A DNA stretch of 64,000 nt from Pelagibacterium lentulum (lineage in GTDB: Bacteria; Pseudomonadota; Alphaproteobacteria; Rhizobiales; Devosiaceae). The translations under genes and the position numbers were made by a program. Shown one piece after another: positions 8,260 through 17,313 of this stretch (the stretch's first letter is position 1; every line of letters starts with the position of its first letter). The stretch lies in NCBI RefSeq assembly GCF_003992625.1, contig NZ_RZMW01000008.1, positions 1-64,000 on the forward strand, written 5' to 3'. The notes under the pieces are model-generated. The model worked only from the letters and a program-made list of their open reading frames with translations. It was not told where the DNA came from and did no database searches.

Positions 8260-9066
8260 ATGCCAAATCTTTGCAGTTTGGCCGTGATATGTGCTGCGGC
8301 TTACTCGGGTATATCGATGGCAGGACAGCCAGCGCTCGCGCAGGGGCAGAGTGCTGTCGATGCTGCGCAAGAACTTGCACATATGCTCGATGGCGCGTCA
8401 GTGGACCTGAGCAGCGATAATCTTTTGTATGCCTTGCAGGATGCCGCCGAAGCCGGACAGCCCATTGCAATGTGGCAATTGGGGCTGATGTATGAATCCG
8501 GCGTAGGGGTTGAGAAAGACCCCTCGCGAGCGTTCCACTACTTCTCTCAGATTGCCAATAACCACGCGGACGCGCCTCCGCGGTCGCTCGATGCCGATAT
8601 CGTGGCACAGTCTTTCGTCAAGATGGGCGATTATTATCTGCATGGCGTGCCCGATGCGGGAATCTATGCAGATACCGACCGCGCTCATGCGCTGATGATG
8701 CATGCCGCATCCTATTTCGGCGACGCTGATGCGCAATATCGTGTTGGCGTCATGTTCCTCGATCCCGAAGCACTGGGTACAAATCCACTACAAAGCGCGC
8801 GTTGGCTTTCTCTGGCGGCCCGCAAGGGGCATCCGGGGGCACAGGCACGGCTCGGTGCCTTGCTGTTCAATGGCGAGGGCATTGAAGCGCAGCCAGTTGA
8901 AGGTCTGATGTGGCTCAATATTGCAGCGCGGCGTGCGGCCGGCACGGGCGATGAGGGCTGGATTCGCGAAATGGCCGAATATGCGATGTCGGCCGCCCAG
9001 CAACCGCATATAGAGGCAGCTTTGCGTGCTGCCGACACGCTCGGCCCGCAATTTGCAGAATATTGA
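8260..9066 (+). CDS. exoR: ExoR-like periplasmic Sel1-repeat protein
   Basis: 268 residues from the ATG at 8260, the length of Sinorhizobium ExoR. A signal peptide (1-29, ending PALA) is followed by Sel1/TPR-like repeats at about 63-95, 145-180 and 185-215 (AMWQLGLMYESGVGVEKD, HAASYFGDADAQYR, AQARLGALLFNGEG). ExoR sits in the periplasm, inhibits the sensor ExoS of the ExoS-ChvI system and thereby controls succinoglycan, motility and symbiosis genes; that role is transferred from the family, and exoS/chvI are not in this window. GAGAAGG lies 6 bases before this ATG. An in-frame ATG at 7915 with a stronger ribosome binding site is the alternative start (383 residues). It converges on xth, only 2 bases away. 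Confidence 0.75.
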   Translation: MPNLCSLAVICAAAYSGISMAGQPALAQGQSAVDAAQELAHMLDGASVDLSSDNLLYALQDAAEAGQPIAMWQLGLMYESGVGVEKDPSRAFHYFSQIANNHADAPPRSLDADIVAQSFVKMGDYYLHGVPDAGIYADTDRAHALMMHAASYFGDADAQYRVGVMFLDPEALGTNPLQSARWLSLAARKGHPGAQARLGALLFNGEGIEAQPVEGLMWLNIAARRAAGTGDEGWIREMAEYAMSAAQQPHIEAALRAADTLGPQFAEY

Positions 9067-9068
9067 AT

Positions 9069-9851
9069 TTAAGCGAAGGCGAATGTGCCCTCCACAGGAA
9101 CGTGATCGGATGGCTTGTCTTGGCCACGCACGTCCTTATGGACTCTGACGCCTTCTAGCCGATCTGCGGCGTGCGGCGACAGCATCAGATGATCGATGCG
9201 AATGCCGGCATTCCGGCGCCATGCGCCCCCCTGAAAATCCCAGAATGTATAGGATGGTTCGCTGGAGGTGGCGCGCAGCGCGTCGGTCATGCCCATATTG
9301 GCTAGTATGCGGAACTTTTCGAGGCTTTCAGGCCGGAACAGCGCGTCGCCCCACCATGCCTTTGCGTCATGGGTATCGTGCCCGGTGGGGATCAGGTTGA
9401 AATCGCCGATGAGCACAAAGGGTTCTTCCAGTTCCAGCCGTTCGGCCACATAGGTATTGAGCCGGTCCATCCAGCCTAACTTGTAGGGAAACTTCTCCGA
9501 GTCGACCGGATTTCCGTTGGGCAGGTAGATATTGCAGACGCGAACGACGCCCGTTTCGGTGGAAAAAACACCCTCGATCAGGCGCGCTTGCTCGTCGCTA
9601 TCATCGCCGGGCAATCCGCGATGGACTTCGTCGAAAGGCACACGCGAGAGCAAAGCAACCCCATTGAATCCCTTCTGGCCGTGGGTTTCGATGTTGTAGC
9701 CGAGCGCCTCTATTTCCTCGCGCGGAAATTTCTCGTCAATCGTCTTGATTTCCTGCAACCCGACAATGTCCGGTTTGACCTCATCGAGCCATGCGAGCAC
9801 CGATTCCAGGCGTGCATTGATGCCGTTGATGTTCCAGGTCGCGATGCGCAT
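9069..9851 (-). CDS. xth: Exodeoxyribonuclease III
   Basis: 260 residues of the endonuclease/exonuclease/phosphatase fold. The family signatures are MRIATWNINGINAR at the N-terminus, VGLQEIK with the catalytic Glu, VLIGDFN, and KPSDHVPVEGTF at the C-terminus with the catalytic Asp-His. It is an AP endonuclease and 3'-5' exonuclease in base excision repair. The start at 9851 is set by homology; the frame stays open far upstream, but that part lies within the LysE gene. The LysE-type gene ends 12 bases upstream on the same strand, so the two are probably cotranscribed. Confidence 0.95.
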   Translation of the reverse strand: MRIATWNINGINARLESVLAWLDEVKPDIVGLQEIKTIDEKFPREEIEALGYNIETHGQKGFNGVALLSRVPFDEVHRGLPGDDSDEQARLIEGVFSTETGVVRVCNIYLPNGNPVDSEKFPYKLGWMDRLNTYVAERLELEEPFVLIGDFNLIPTGHDTHDAKAWWGDALFRPESLEKFRILANMGMTDALRATSSEPSYTFWDFQGGAWRRNAGIRIDHLMLSPHAADRLEGVRVHKDVRGQDKPSDHVPVEGTFAFA

Positions 9852-9862
9852 GCTCGATTCTC

Positions 9863-10474
9863 TCAGCGTTCCGAAAAAGCGAGACGCAGGCCGAGAAATC
9901 CGAAGGTTCCGGCAAAGCTGCGCCGAATCCACTTTAGGACAGTTGGGCGCGAGATAACATAGTCCCGCGCCAGTGCTGCACAGGCACCGTATCCGATGAA
10001 GGTAATGAAGGTGAGCCCCATGAAAACGGCCGCGTGAGTGACCAGGGCTTCGGTCGCGTTTTCCGTCGTCGCGGGCACAAATTGCGGCAGGAAGGCGAGA
10101 AAAAACAGCGACAGTTTGGGATTGAGGACGTTGAGCAACGCGCCACTGACAGCAATGCGGATATGGGATGAGGCGACAGGTTTTTCGGAAATGCTCAACG
10201 CTCCGCCGGTCCGCAACATCGCCCAAGCCATATATAGCAGATAAGCGACACCGAGATATTTCAACGTCTGGAACGCTAGCGCGCTTGTGTGAAAGATCGC
10301 CGCCAAGCCAATAATGCTCGCAAAGGCGGCGGGCACAATGCCAAGCGTACAGCCAAAGGCTGCCGAAATGCTGGCGCGAAAGCCTCGGGCCAAGCCGATA
10401 GCAAGCGTATAGAGAACCCCGGTGCCGGGCAGAAGGCAGACGACAATTGCCGTCAGGATGAATTCGATGCTCAT
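9863..10474 (-). CDS. LysE/RhtB family amino-acid exporter
   Basis: 203 residues, about six hydrophobic segments. PGTGVLYTLAIGLARGFRAS near the N-terminus is the LysE/RhtB signature (P-G-P-x-x-x-Y/F-x-x-x-x-x-x-x-x-G), and LNVLNPKLSLFFLAFLPQF is the second conserved block with the Asn-Pro turn. Family members export amino acids or homoserine lactone-like compounds; the substrate here is unknown. The start at 10474 has GGAGG 5 bases upstream; an in-frame ATG 21 bases earlier lacks it. Located between an erpA-like gene and xth, all on minus. Confidence 0.9.
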   Translation of the reverse strand: MSIEFILTAIVVCLLPGTGVLYTLAIGLARGFRASISAAFGCTLGIVPAAFASIIGLAAIFHTSALAFQTLKYLGVAYLLYMAWAMLRTGGALSISEKPVASSHIRIAVSGALLNVLNPKLSLFFLAFLPQFVPATTENATEALVTHAAVFMGLTFITFIGYGACAALARDYVISRPTVLKWIRRSFAGTFGFLGLRLAFSER

Positions 10475-10553
10475 GGTTCCTCCAAGCCGAGCCAAACTGG
10501 CTCAAGTGGAGGTCACATCAGAATGGATGGCCCGGCCACCCGATTTTTACGGG

Positions 10554-10910
10554 TCAGACGGAAAAGCTGGTCCCGCAGCCACATGAGGCAATGGCATTGG
10601 GGTTTTTGATCTGGAAGGACTGGCCGATGAGATCATCAACGAAGTCGATTTCCGCACCATCCATGAATTCAAGGCTCATGGAATCGATATAGACAGTCGC
10701 CTCGTCGCGCGTCAAAACAAGGTCGTCGTCATTCGGTTTTTCCCTGACCAGATCGTACTCGTACTGAAAGCCAGAGCAGCCGCCGCCGGATACCGAAATC
10801 CGCAATACGGTGCCAGGCTCCTCCTTTGAAAGAATGCGGCGGATTCTCTTTGCCGCGCGCTCTGTCAAAACGACGTTGTTTGGTGCTAATTGGGCTTGCG
10901 TCATATCCAT
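10554..10910 (-). CDS. erpA: HesB/IscA-family iron-sulfur cluster insertion protein
   Basis: 118 residues from ATG 10910; an ATG 6 bases later is equally possible. The A-type carrier signature is complete: SGGGCSGFQYEYDL with the first Cys, and the C-terminal pair in ASCGCGTSF. It receives Fe-S clusters from the SUF/ISC scaffold and passes them to apoproteins. It is divergent from dgt, an arrangement common in Rhizobiales, where the gene is usually named erpA. The name is less certain than the family because A-type paralogues (IscA, SufA, ErpA) are hard to separate by sequence alone. Confidence 0.9.
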   Translation of the reverse strand: MDMTQAQLAPNNVVLTERAAKRIRRILSKEEPGTVLRISVSGGGCSGFQYEYDLVREKPNDDDLVLTRDEATVYIDSMSLEFMDGAEIDFVDDLIGQSFQIKNPNAIASCGCGTSFSV

Positions 10911-10975
10911 GCAATTCCGGTTTGCCACATTTGGTGGCCTGAAAATCTGAAATATTAGCTTTCCCTATTATATGG

Positions 10976-11060
10976 TATCAAAATCGAGAAAGCTCTAAGT
11001 CTTTGTTTTGTCGTGCTTCCGAACCGCAAAACCGTTTTCACTTTTGCTGGAAGCACTCTA
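10976..11060 (+). repeat. Rhizobiales-type intergenic repeat element, copy A
   Basis: The stretch beginning GGTATCAAAATCGAGAAAGCTCTAAG and continuing through TTTGTTTTGTCG, CGCAAAACCG and CACTTTTGCTGGAAG closely resembles the element at 32101-32190 and matches, from memory, an intergenic repeat family abundant in Rhizobiales genomes. It sits between erpA and dgt, just before the dgt ribosome binding site, so it is probably in the dgt 5' leader. Confidence 0.65.
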
Positions 11061-11098
11061 ACATAAGATCGTCTGAAGACGATGAAAAGGGGCTGCCA

Positions 11099-12310
11099 AT
11101 GGAGAATGAATTCTCCTCGCGTGCAATGGCACCATTTGCATCCATATCCAGTCAGTCGCGGGGGCGGTTGTTCGATACCGGGGCCAGCCCTACGCGGAAC
11201 CAGTTTCAACGCGACCGCGACAGGATCATTCATTCCACTGCCTTTCGCCGCCTGCAATACAAGACCCAGGTTTTTCTCCAGCATGAGGGGCAGCATTTTC
11301 GCACGCGGCTGACCCATACGCTGGAAGTAAGCCAGATTGCCCGCTCGATTGCGCGCGCGCTGAGGCTCAACGAGGATCTGGCAGAGGCGGTTGCACTGGC
11401 CCATGACCTTGGGCACACCCCGTTCGGCCATGCCGGTGAGCGGGTGCTGAACGAACGATTGGCCCAATGGGGCGGGTTTGACCACAATGTTCAGGCATTA
11501 CGGGTGGTGACGGTTCTGGAGAATCGCTATGCGATCCATGACGGGCTGAACCTGACCTGGGAGACGCTTGAGGGGATTCTCAAGCATAATGGTCCCATCG
11601 TTGATGCTGATGGGAAACCATTTGGCAAATATGCCAGAGAAGGCTTGCCCGCTGGACTCGATGAAATCGTTTCTCCGGGCGATTTGAGGCTTTCCACTCA
11701 TGCAAGCCTTGAAGCACAGGTGGCCGCGATTGCCGATGACATCGCCTATAATGCTCACGACATAGACGATGCAGTGCGGGCAGGGCTGTTGCACATTTCC
11801 GATCTCCCCGGAGTGCCGCTCGTTGGCCCGATCGCCGAAGAAGTGCTGACGCTCTGGCCGAAACTTGAGCAGAACCGGCAGGCCCATGAAATACAACGCC
11901 GCCTGATTACCCAGACCATTGAGGCGGTGATTGCCTTCAGCCAAGGCAAGATTGCCGAGGTGGCGCCAAGCGATGTGGAGGCAGTGCGGACATGCGGGCA
12001 AACGCTTATCGCGTTTCCGCCCGACATGGCCGAGGCCGAAAAAGAGCTTAAACGCTTCATGTTTGCCAACGTCTATCGCCATGACCGGGTGATGGGCCCG
12101 GTTGAAGCCGGTGAGGCTGTGGTCGGGCGATTGTTCGATGCTTATCTTTCCAAAGGCGCACTACCCGGTCGCTGGCGCCAGATATTCGCTGACGCGCCCG
12201 ATGCCGCTGGGCGGGCCGGTGCCGTCCGTGATTTCGTTTCCGGTATGACAGACCCGTTTGCGCTTGAGGAGCATGAGCGGTTGTTTGACGAAAGGCCGGA
12301 TTTCCGATAA
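11099..12310 (+). CDS. dgt: Deoxyguanosinetriphosphate triphosphohydrolase-like protein
   Basis: 403 residues, HD-domain phosphohydrolase. [21 protein letters not shown] is the family signature, His73 lies in [11 protein letters not shown], and the metal-binding His-Asp pair is residues 102-103 in [15 protein letters not shown]. It hydrolyses dNTPs to deoxynucleoside and triphosphate, probably controlling dNTP pools. It corresponds to the type-2 dGTPase-like subfamily of Rhizobiales. The ATG at 11099 follows AAGGGGC; the frame is open further upstream but that part lies in a repeat element. argS follows 43 bases downstream. Confidence 0.93.
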   Translation: MENEFSSRAMAPFASISSQSRGRLFDTGASPTRNQFQRDRDRIIHSTAFRRLQYKTQVFLQHEGQHFRTRLTHTLEVSQIARSIARALRLNEDLAEAVALAHDLGHTPFGHAGERVLNERLAQWGGFDHNVQALRVVTVLENRYAIHDGLNLTWETLEGILKHNGPIVDADGKPFGKYAREGLPAGLDEIVSPGDLRLSTHASLEAQVAAIADDIAYNAHDIDDAVRAGLLHISDLPGVPLVGPIAEEVLTLWPKLEQNRQAHEIQRRLITQTIEAVIAFSQGKIAEVAPSDVEAVRTCGQTLIAFPPDMAEAEKELKRFMFANVYRHDRVMGPVEAGEAVVGRLFDAYLSKGALPGRWRQIFADAPDAAGRAGAVRDFVSGMTDPFALEEHERLFDERPDFR

Positions 12311-12353
12311 CCCGCAGCCTTGCGCTTTTTTCCGGCAGTTTACAGAGTTCCCA

Positions 12354-14105
12354 ATGGATATTTTTGCCCTTTTTGAAGGGCGCGTCACCGATGCGCTGAT
12401 TACATCCTATCCCCAGCTTGCGGAAAATCGTGAGCTTTTGGGCCGCGTTGTGGTTGAGCCGCCGCGCGATACTGCGCATGGCGACCTTTCGTCCAACGCT
12501 GCAATGGTTGTCGCCAAGCCGCTGGGGACCAATCCGCGTGAAGTCGCCAACAAACTGGTCGAGGCTTTCGCCGATGACGCAGACGTGGTTTCCGTCGAGG
12601 TGGCAGGGCCGGGCTTTCTGAACTTCCGGCTTGAGCCAAAGGTGTGGCAGGACGTTATTGCGACTGTCGGCCAATTGCGCGGCGATTTTGGCAAGTCCGA
12701 TGTGGGGCAGGGCGAAAAGGTCAATGTCGAATATGTTTCGGCAAATCCCACGGGCCCGATGCATGTGGGCCATACGCGCGGCGCGGTTTACGGCGATGCG
12801 CTGGCCAGTCTTCTCGCTTATGCCGGCTACGATGTTACCAAGGAATATTACATCAACGATGCGGGATCGCAGGTCGATACGCTGGCCCGTTCGGCGTTCC
12901 TGCGCTATCGGGAAGCGCTCGGTGAAACCATCGAGATCCCATCCGGGCTATACCCTGGTGATTATCTGATTCCGGTCGGCAAAGCGCTCGTGGCGGAATT
13001 CGGCAACAGCCTGCTCGACAAGCCCGAAAGCACCTGGATGGCACCGGTCAAACAGCATGTGCTGGCGGCCATGCTCGAACTGATCAAGGCCGATCTCAAA
13101 AAGCTCGATATCGAGCATGACGTGTTCTTTTCCGAAAAGACTCTGCACGGGCAGGGCGGAGACATCGATATGACGCTCGATTGGCTGCGCGAGGAAGGGC
13201 TTGTCTATGAAGGGCGGCTGGAGCCGCCGAAAGGCAAGGCGCCGGAAGATTGGGAAGATCGCGAACAGACCCTGTTCCGCGCGACCCTATTCGGCGACGA
13301 CACCGATCGTGCCCTGATCAAGTCAGATGGCAGCTATACCTATTTTGCGGCCGACATTGCCTATCATCGCAACAAGGTAATGCGGGGTTTTACAACGATC
13401 ATTGACGTTCTTGGTGCTGACCATTCGGGCTATGCCTCGCGGATTCAGGCGGCGGTCAAGGCGGTTTCCGGCGGCAAGGCAACAGCGGACGTGCGCTTCT
13501 GCCAACTCGTCAAGCTGCTGCGTAATGGCGAACCGGTCAAGATGAGCAAGCGGTCCGGCGATCTGGTGACGCTCGCGGAAGTGGTGGATGAAGTGGGGCC
13601 GGATGCAACCCGCTTCATGCTCTTGTTCCGCCGCAACGATGCGCCGCTGGATTTCGATTTCGCACTGGTCAAGGAGCAGACAAGGGACAACCCGGTCTTT
13701 TACGTTCAATATGCTCATGCCCGGACCCATTCGGTGTTCCGCAATGCGGCGCGCGACTTGCCCGGTCTCGATCTGTCGCCTGACATGCTGGCAAAGGCAG
13801 ATCTGAGCCTTATTGCTTCGCAAGATGAACTGGAGCTCGTCCGAATGGTTGCTGGCTGGCCGCGTCAGGTTGCCGCGGCCGCGCGGGCGCATGAGCCACA
13901 TAGACTTGCGTTTTACTTGCATGATCTTGCTGCGGCGTTCCACGCCTTCTGGGCGAAAGGTAAGGAAAATCCCGAGTTACGCTTTGTTAACCAAGCAGAC
14001 CCGAAAATGACAGTTGCACGACTCGCACTTGTGGATAGTGTTCGGCAAGTATTGCTCAACGGTCTTGGGCTGCTTGGCGTCAGCGCCCCTGACGAACTTT
14101 CATAA
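12354..14105 (+). CDS. argS: Arginyl-tRNA synthetase
   Basis: 583 residues, full-length class I synthetase charging tRNA-Arg. HVGH (the HIGH motif) is at residues 137-140 in [13 protein letters not shown], and VKMSKRSGD carries the KMSKS-type motif. The N-terminal Add-1 domain and the DALR anticodon-binding domain ([14 protein letters not shown] to the C-terminus) are present. The frame opens upstream of 12354, but homology begins at [11 protein letters not shown]. It sits in the dgt-argS-SPOR run typical of Rhizobiales. Confidence 0.96.
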   Translation: MDIFALFEGRVTDALITSYPQLAENRELLGRVVVEPPRDTAHGDLSSNAAMVVAKPLGTNPREVANKLVEAFADDADVVSVEVAGPGFLNFRLEPKVWQDVIATVGQLRGDFGKSDVGQGEKVNVEYVSANPTGPMHVGHTRGAVYGDALASLLAYAGYDVTKEYYINDAGSQVDTLARSAFLRYREALGETIEIPSGLYPGDYLIPVGKALVAEFGNSLLDKPESTWMAPVKQHVLAAMLELIKADLKKLDIEHDVFFSEKTLHGQGGDIDMTLDWLREEGLVYEGRLEPPKGKAPEDWEDREQTLFRATLFGDDTDRALIKSDGSYTYFAADIAYHRNKVMRGFTTIIDVLGADHSGYASRIQAAVKAVSGGKATADVRFCQLVKLLRNGEPVKMSKRSGDLVTLAEVVDEVGPDATRFMLLFRRNDAPLDFDFALVKEQTRDNPVFYVQYAHARTHSVFRNAARDLPGLDLSPDMLAKADLSLIASQDELELVRMVAGWPRQVAAAARAHEPHRLAFYLHDLAAAFHAFWAKGKENPELRFVNQADPKMTVARLALVDSVRQVLLNGLGLLGVSAPDELS

Positions 14106-14190
14106 TTAAGGCGCATTGCTGTGGACAAGTGCTCATTTGTCCTTTCAAAGGACAGCAAGACAACACCAAGACGTTTTGGGGCATGGCTCT

Positions 14191-16431
14191 ATGGATACGA
14201 CAAAGCAGGACCAGCAGCCGGACAATCAGGATTCCGATGACCTGATTGCCGAACTGGCGCGGCTCGTCGCGCAAGATGCACGCAATGCCTCCGGTGGTAG
14301 CCTCGCGCCGCGCAGAGTGGAACCGACGCTGGATGCACCAGCGACGCAAGCCGAGCCGGTTGTTTCCGCAGGCGATCTTGAAGAGCAGGCATCTCCGGCT
14401 AGACCGGAACCATCATGGTCGCCCGATATTTCGGGGGAGCGCGCGCCCGCATTTGAGGCAAGGCGAGAGCCGGATGTTGAAGCAACCCCTGGCTTTCGTG
14501 ATGAGCGTTCGGTAAGCGATGCGGCTCTTCCAGATTTCGATTTTGGATTTGCTCCTCAGCCGCAGGCTTACGATGCGGGGCACTCCCGGCAAGAGCCTGA
14601 ATGGGACGAGCCTGAAGAGCGCTCACCCGAGCCGCAGTTGTTTGCCTCCGAGCAGCAGGTGGAGGCCGCACCGCACGCCGACAGCACCTATGATCCTATC
14701 GCTGATTTGATCGCCAATGCGGAAGACGACAGCAATGAGGATTTTGAAGCTGCGCCCATTGATGAAGCCGCATATTTCGAGAGCGAGTCCACTTCAGCCG
14801 AGCCAGAGAAAAATAGTGTATCGGCAGACGCTTTAGAGAACTGGTCGTTCGATGCCGATGAAATCACCAGTGGTCGCAGTGCGCGTCCTGAGGCTGCAGA
14901 GCGCGATCCGCTGAGCGAGATCGAAGCGCTGATCGGGCAGGCCGCTCATGTGAGTTCGGCAGCGGGGCCTGTAGGCGAGCGCCGCGTGAAATCGAGCTTT
15001 CTTTCCGACGACCAGACGGAGTGGCCTGAGACGACCTCATCGCCCGAGGCCGCCATTCTGGCAGCCCAAGCGGCGGCGGCGGCGGTCAACTCCGCGCCAG
15101 CGTATCGGCCAGAGCCTGCTTTTGAGCCGGAACCGGCGCCAGCGCCCGTTTCGCCAGCGCATGCGCCGGAACCGGATTGGCGATTCGAGCCAGCGCCGGA
15201 GCCAGAGCATCAGGCACAGCCAGAACCTGAGCCAGTCCCAGAGCCGGAACCTCTCTATACGCCAGAGCCAGCATTTGAGGCGGCGCCCCTGCACGCACGC
15301 GCTGTCGCGGAAGAGCCGGGGGAAGGCGACTATTTCGAGCATGAGGACGTTTCGGAAAAGCCGCGCCGCCGTTCCCGCGACGGTATTGTCGGCTTGGTCG
15401 TGCCCGCGCTTTTGGGAACGCTCATCATTGCCGGGCTTGGCGGGATTTATTTCACGTTCTTTTCCGGTGAAGGAGATACTGGCGAAGCGCCGGTGCTCGC
15501 GGCAGACGGCGAGCCGATCCGTATTGAGCCCGAGCAGACCACCAATACCACCACGGCCAGCCAATCCGTCGTTTTCAACGAATTGGATGGCAACGCCCCC
15601 ACCGGGGAAGAGGTGCTGGTTTCGCGCGATCAGACCAACGGCGCGAGCGGCAATACGATTTCGCAGATCATTAGTTCGGAAGACGGCGAGATCGGACTGG
15701 CGAACCGGGCTGTTCGTACCGTTACCGTGCGCCCGGATGGCACAATCGTAACCAGCGAAGACAGTATGGCGGGTGGTACGGTTCTGCCGGTGGACCGACC
15801 GGATGTCCCGGCCATGCCCGATAGTGCGCTGGCCAATGACCCGATCGGGCAAGCGATTGCTTCGGCGATGGGAGCTGAATCCTTGAGTGCAGCGACGCCC
15901 GAGCCAGCGGCCTCAGCAAGCGATGCGGGCGGCCAGAGTGCTACAATTGCCGTCGGTGAAGAAGCGCCGACAGGTGTGGGCGTTTTCGATCCGAGCAGCC
16001 AGAACACTTCACAGAACGGAAATGCCCCGACCCCGATTGCGCGGCCGCAGGGCCTTTCAGCCCAGCAACCGGCTGTATCACAGCCGCAGACCCTCACGCC
16101 GCCGTCGACAACGGAAGTTGCGACGCTGCAGCAGCCTGCGGCAACGCCGGCTCCGCCGCCGGCGACCACGGCGTCTAACGCACCTATCGCGGCGTGGGTA
16201 CAGCTTTCGTCCCAGCGCAGCGAGGAGGTTGCGCGCGCAGGCATGGCCGAATTGCAGACACGATACGGTTCACTGTTCAATGGTGGCGAGTTGGAAGTCA
16301 GCCGGGTCGATCTTGACGATCGCGGTATCTATTACCGCGTGCGGCTCGGCCAGCCCAGCGTTGCGGAAGCAAATAGCGTCTGCAATGCCATAAGGGCTCA
16401 GGGCGGGGACTGTTTCGTCCTGAACAACTAG
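14191..16431 (+). CDS. SPOR domain-containing membrane protein
   Basis: 746 residues. A long acidic, Pro/Glu/Ala-rich cytoplasmic region (about 1-395) with tandem PEP/AEP-type low-complexity repeats near residues 310-370 precedes one transmembrane segment (IVGLVVPALLGTLIIAGLGGIYF, about 400-422). A periplasmic linker and a C-terminal SPOR domain follow (AWVQLSSQRSEEVARAG to GDCFVLNN, about 668-746). SPOR domains bind denuded septal peptidoglycan, so a septum-associated role is likely. An ATG start at 14191 is chosen; the open frame upstream of it looks unrelated. In relatives nagZ follows this gene, but here scpA does. Confidence 0.9.
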   Translation: MDTTKQDQQPDNQDSDDLIAELARLVAQDARNASGGSLAPRRVEPTLDAPATQAEPVVSAGDLEEQASPARPEPSWSPDISGERAPAFEARREPDVEATPGFRDERSVSDAALPDFDFGFAPQPQAYDAGHSRQEPEWDEPEERSPEPQLFASEQQVEAAPHADSTYDPIADLIANAEDDSNEDFEAAPIDEAAYFESESTSAEPEKNSVSADALENWSFDADEITSGRSARPEAAERDPLSEIEALIGQAAHVSSAAGPVGERRVKSSFLSDDQTEWPETTSSPEAAILAAQAAAAAVNSAPAYRPEPAFEPEPAPAPVSPAHAPEPDWRFEPAPEPEHQAQPEPEPVPEPEPLYTPEPAFEAAPLHARAVAEEPGEGDYFEHEDVSEKPRRRSRDGIVGLVVPALLGTLIIAGLGGIYFTFFSGEGDTGEAPVLAADGEPIRIEPEQTTNTTTASQSVVFNELDGNAPTGEEVLVSRDQTNGASGNTISQIISSEDGEIGLANRAVRTVTVRPDGTIVTSEDSMAGGTVLPVDRPDVPAMPDSALANDPIGQAIASAMGAESLSAATPEPAASASDAGGQSATIAVGEEAPTGVGVFDPSSQNTSQNGNAPTPIARPQGLSAQQPAVSQPQTLTPPSTTEVATLQQPAATPAPPPATTASNAPIAAWVQLSSQRSEEVARAGMAELQTRYGSLFNGGELEVSRVDLDDRGIYYRVRLGQPSVAEANSVCNAIRAQGGDCFVLNN

Positions 16432-16434
16432 GCT

Positions 16435-16500
16435 AAGCGCCAAAGCGGCGCTTGACGGGAAGCAACAGAGTGGCAATGGTCCTTGTGATATTGCCACTTT
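16435..16500 (+). terminator. Two adjacent hairpins between the SPOR gene and scpA
   Basis: AAGCGCC/GGCGCTT (16435-16453) and GTGGCAAT/ATTGCCAC followed by TTT (16470-16500) are both perfect stems. The second resembles a weak intrinsic terminator or attenuator. They fill the 90-base gap where related genomes carry nagZ. Confidence 0.45.
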
Positions 16501-16521
16501 ACCCGCAGGTTTCATTTGCTC

Positions 16522-17313
16522 ATGAACGAGCAGACCAAGAACTGGTTAGACGATACGCCACCACAGCCCGTCCCCGACGAGCGGTTGATCGTTGACGTTG
16601 CCGGGTATGAAGGTCCGCTGGATCTGCTACTGGAATTGGCGCGTAAGCAGAAGGTCGATTTGAGCGGAATTTCGGTCCTGGCGCTGGCAGAGCAATATCT
16701 GGCCTTCATTGAAACAATCCGCAAGCAGCGCATCGAGATTGCTGCCGACTATCTGGTGATGGCGGCGTGGCTGGCTTATCTCAAGAGTCGGTTCATGGTG
16801 CCGCAGCAGGATAATGACGAGGAGCCGAGCGGTGAAGAAATGGCGGCGTTGCTGCAATTTCGTCTCGCTCGCCTCGAAGCGATGCGGGACGCGGCTTCCA
16901 CTTTGATGAACAGGTCAAGACTGGGAATCGCAGTGTTCGGGCGAGGGATGCCCGAACCTGTTTCAACGACCAGGCACAGCCTTTGGGAAGCCGACCTTTA
17001 TCAGTTGCTGCGGGCCTATGCGGCGCAGCGAGAGCGCGGCATTCCCGCAGAATATGCGCCCGCTCAACGTACGGTATGGGCTTTGCAGGAAGCCCGCGAA
17101 ATTCTCGAGCGGCTGATCGGGCAGAGTTTCGAGTGGGTGGCACTTGATTCTTATCTTGCGCAATATCTAGCGCGGCCAGAGGAGCGCGCGACCGCGCTTG
17201 CTTCAACCTTTACTGCCTCGCTTGAACTTGTACGTCTGGGCAAGGTAGAGCTGCGCCAAACGACAGCATTTGGACCGCTGCATGTCAGGCGGCGCCAAGG
17301 CGAAGAAGCATGA
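16522..17313 (+). CDS. scpA: Segregation and condensation protein A
   Basis: 263 residues. The kleisin N-terminal motif YEGPLDLLLELARKQKVDL (about 34-52) and DYLVMAAWLAYLKSRFM are diagnostic, and the C-terminal winged-helix part is present. ScpA bridges SMC heads and binds ScpB, forming the SMC-ScpAB condensin that compacts and segregates chromosomes. The ATG at 16522 is taken over a TTG two codons upstream. The stop overlaps the scpB start by 4 bases (ATGA), indicating coupled translation. Confidence 0.94.
   Translation: MNEQTKNWLDDTPPQPVPDERLIVDVAGYEGPLDLLLELARKQKVDLSGISVLALAEQYLAFIETIRKQRIEIAADYLVMAAWLAYLKSRFMVPQQDNDEEPSGEEMAALLQFRLARLEAMRDAASTLMNRSRLGIAVFGRGMPEPVSTTRHSLWEADLYQLLRAYAAQRERGIPAEYAPAQRTVWALQEAREILERLIGQSFEWVALDSYLAQYLARPEERATALASTFTASLELVRLGKVELRQTTAFGPLHVRRRQGEEA

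Noticed and set aside
9852-10505. The xth frame stays open on minus for 218 codons upstream of its start
   Set aside because: This stretch is the LysE-type gene read in another frame; exonuclease homology starts exactly at 9851.
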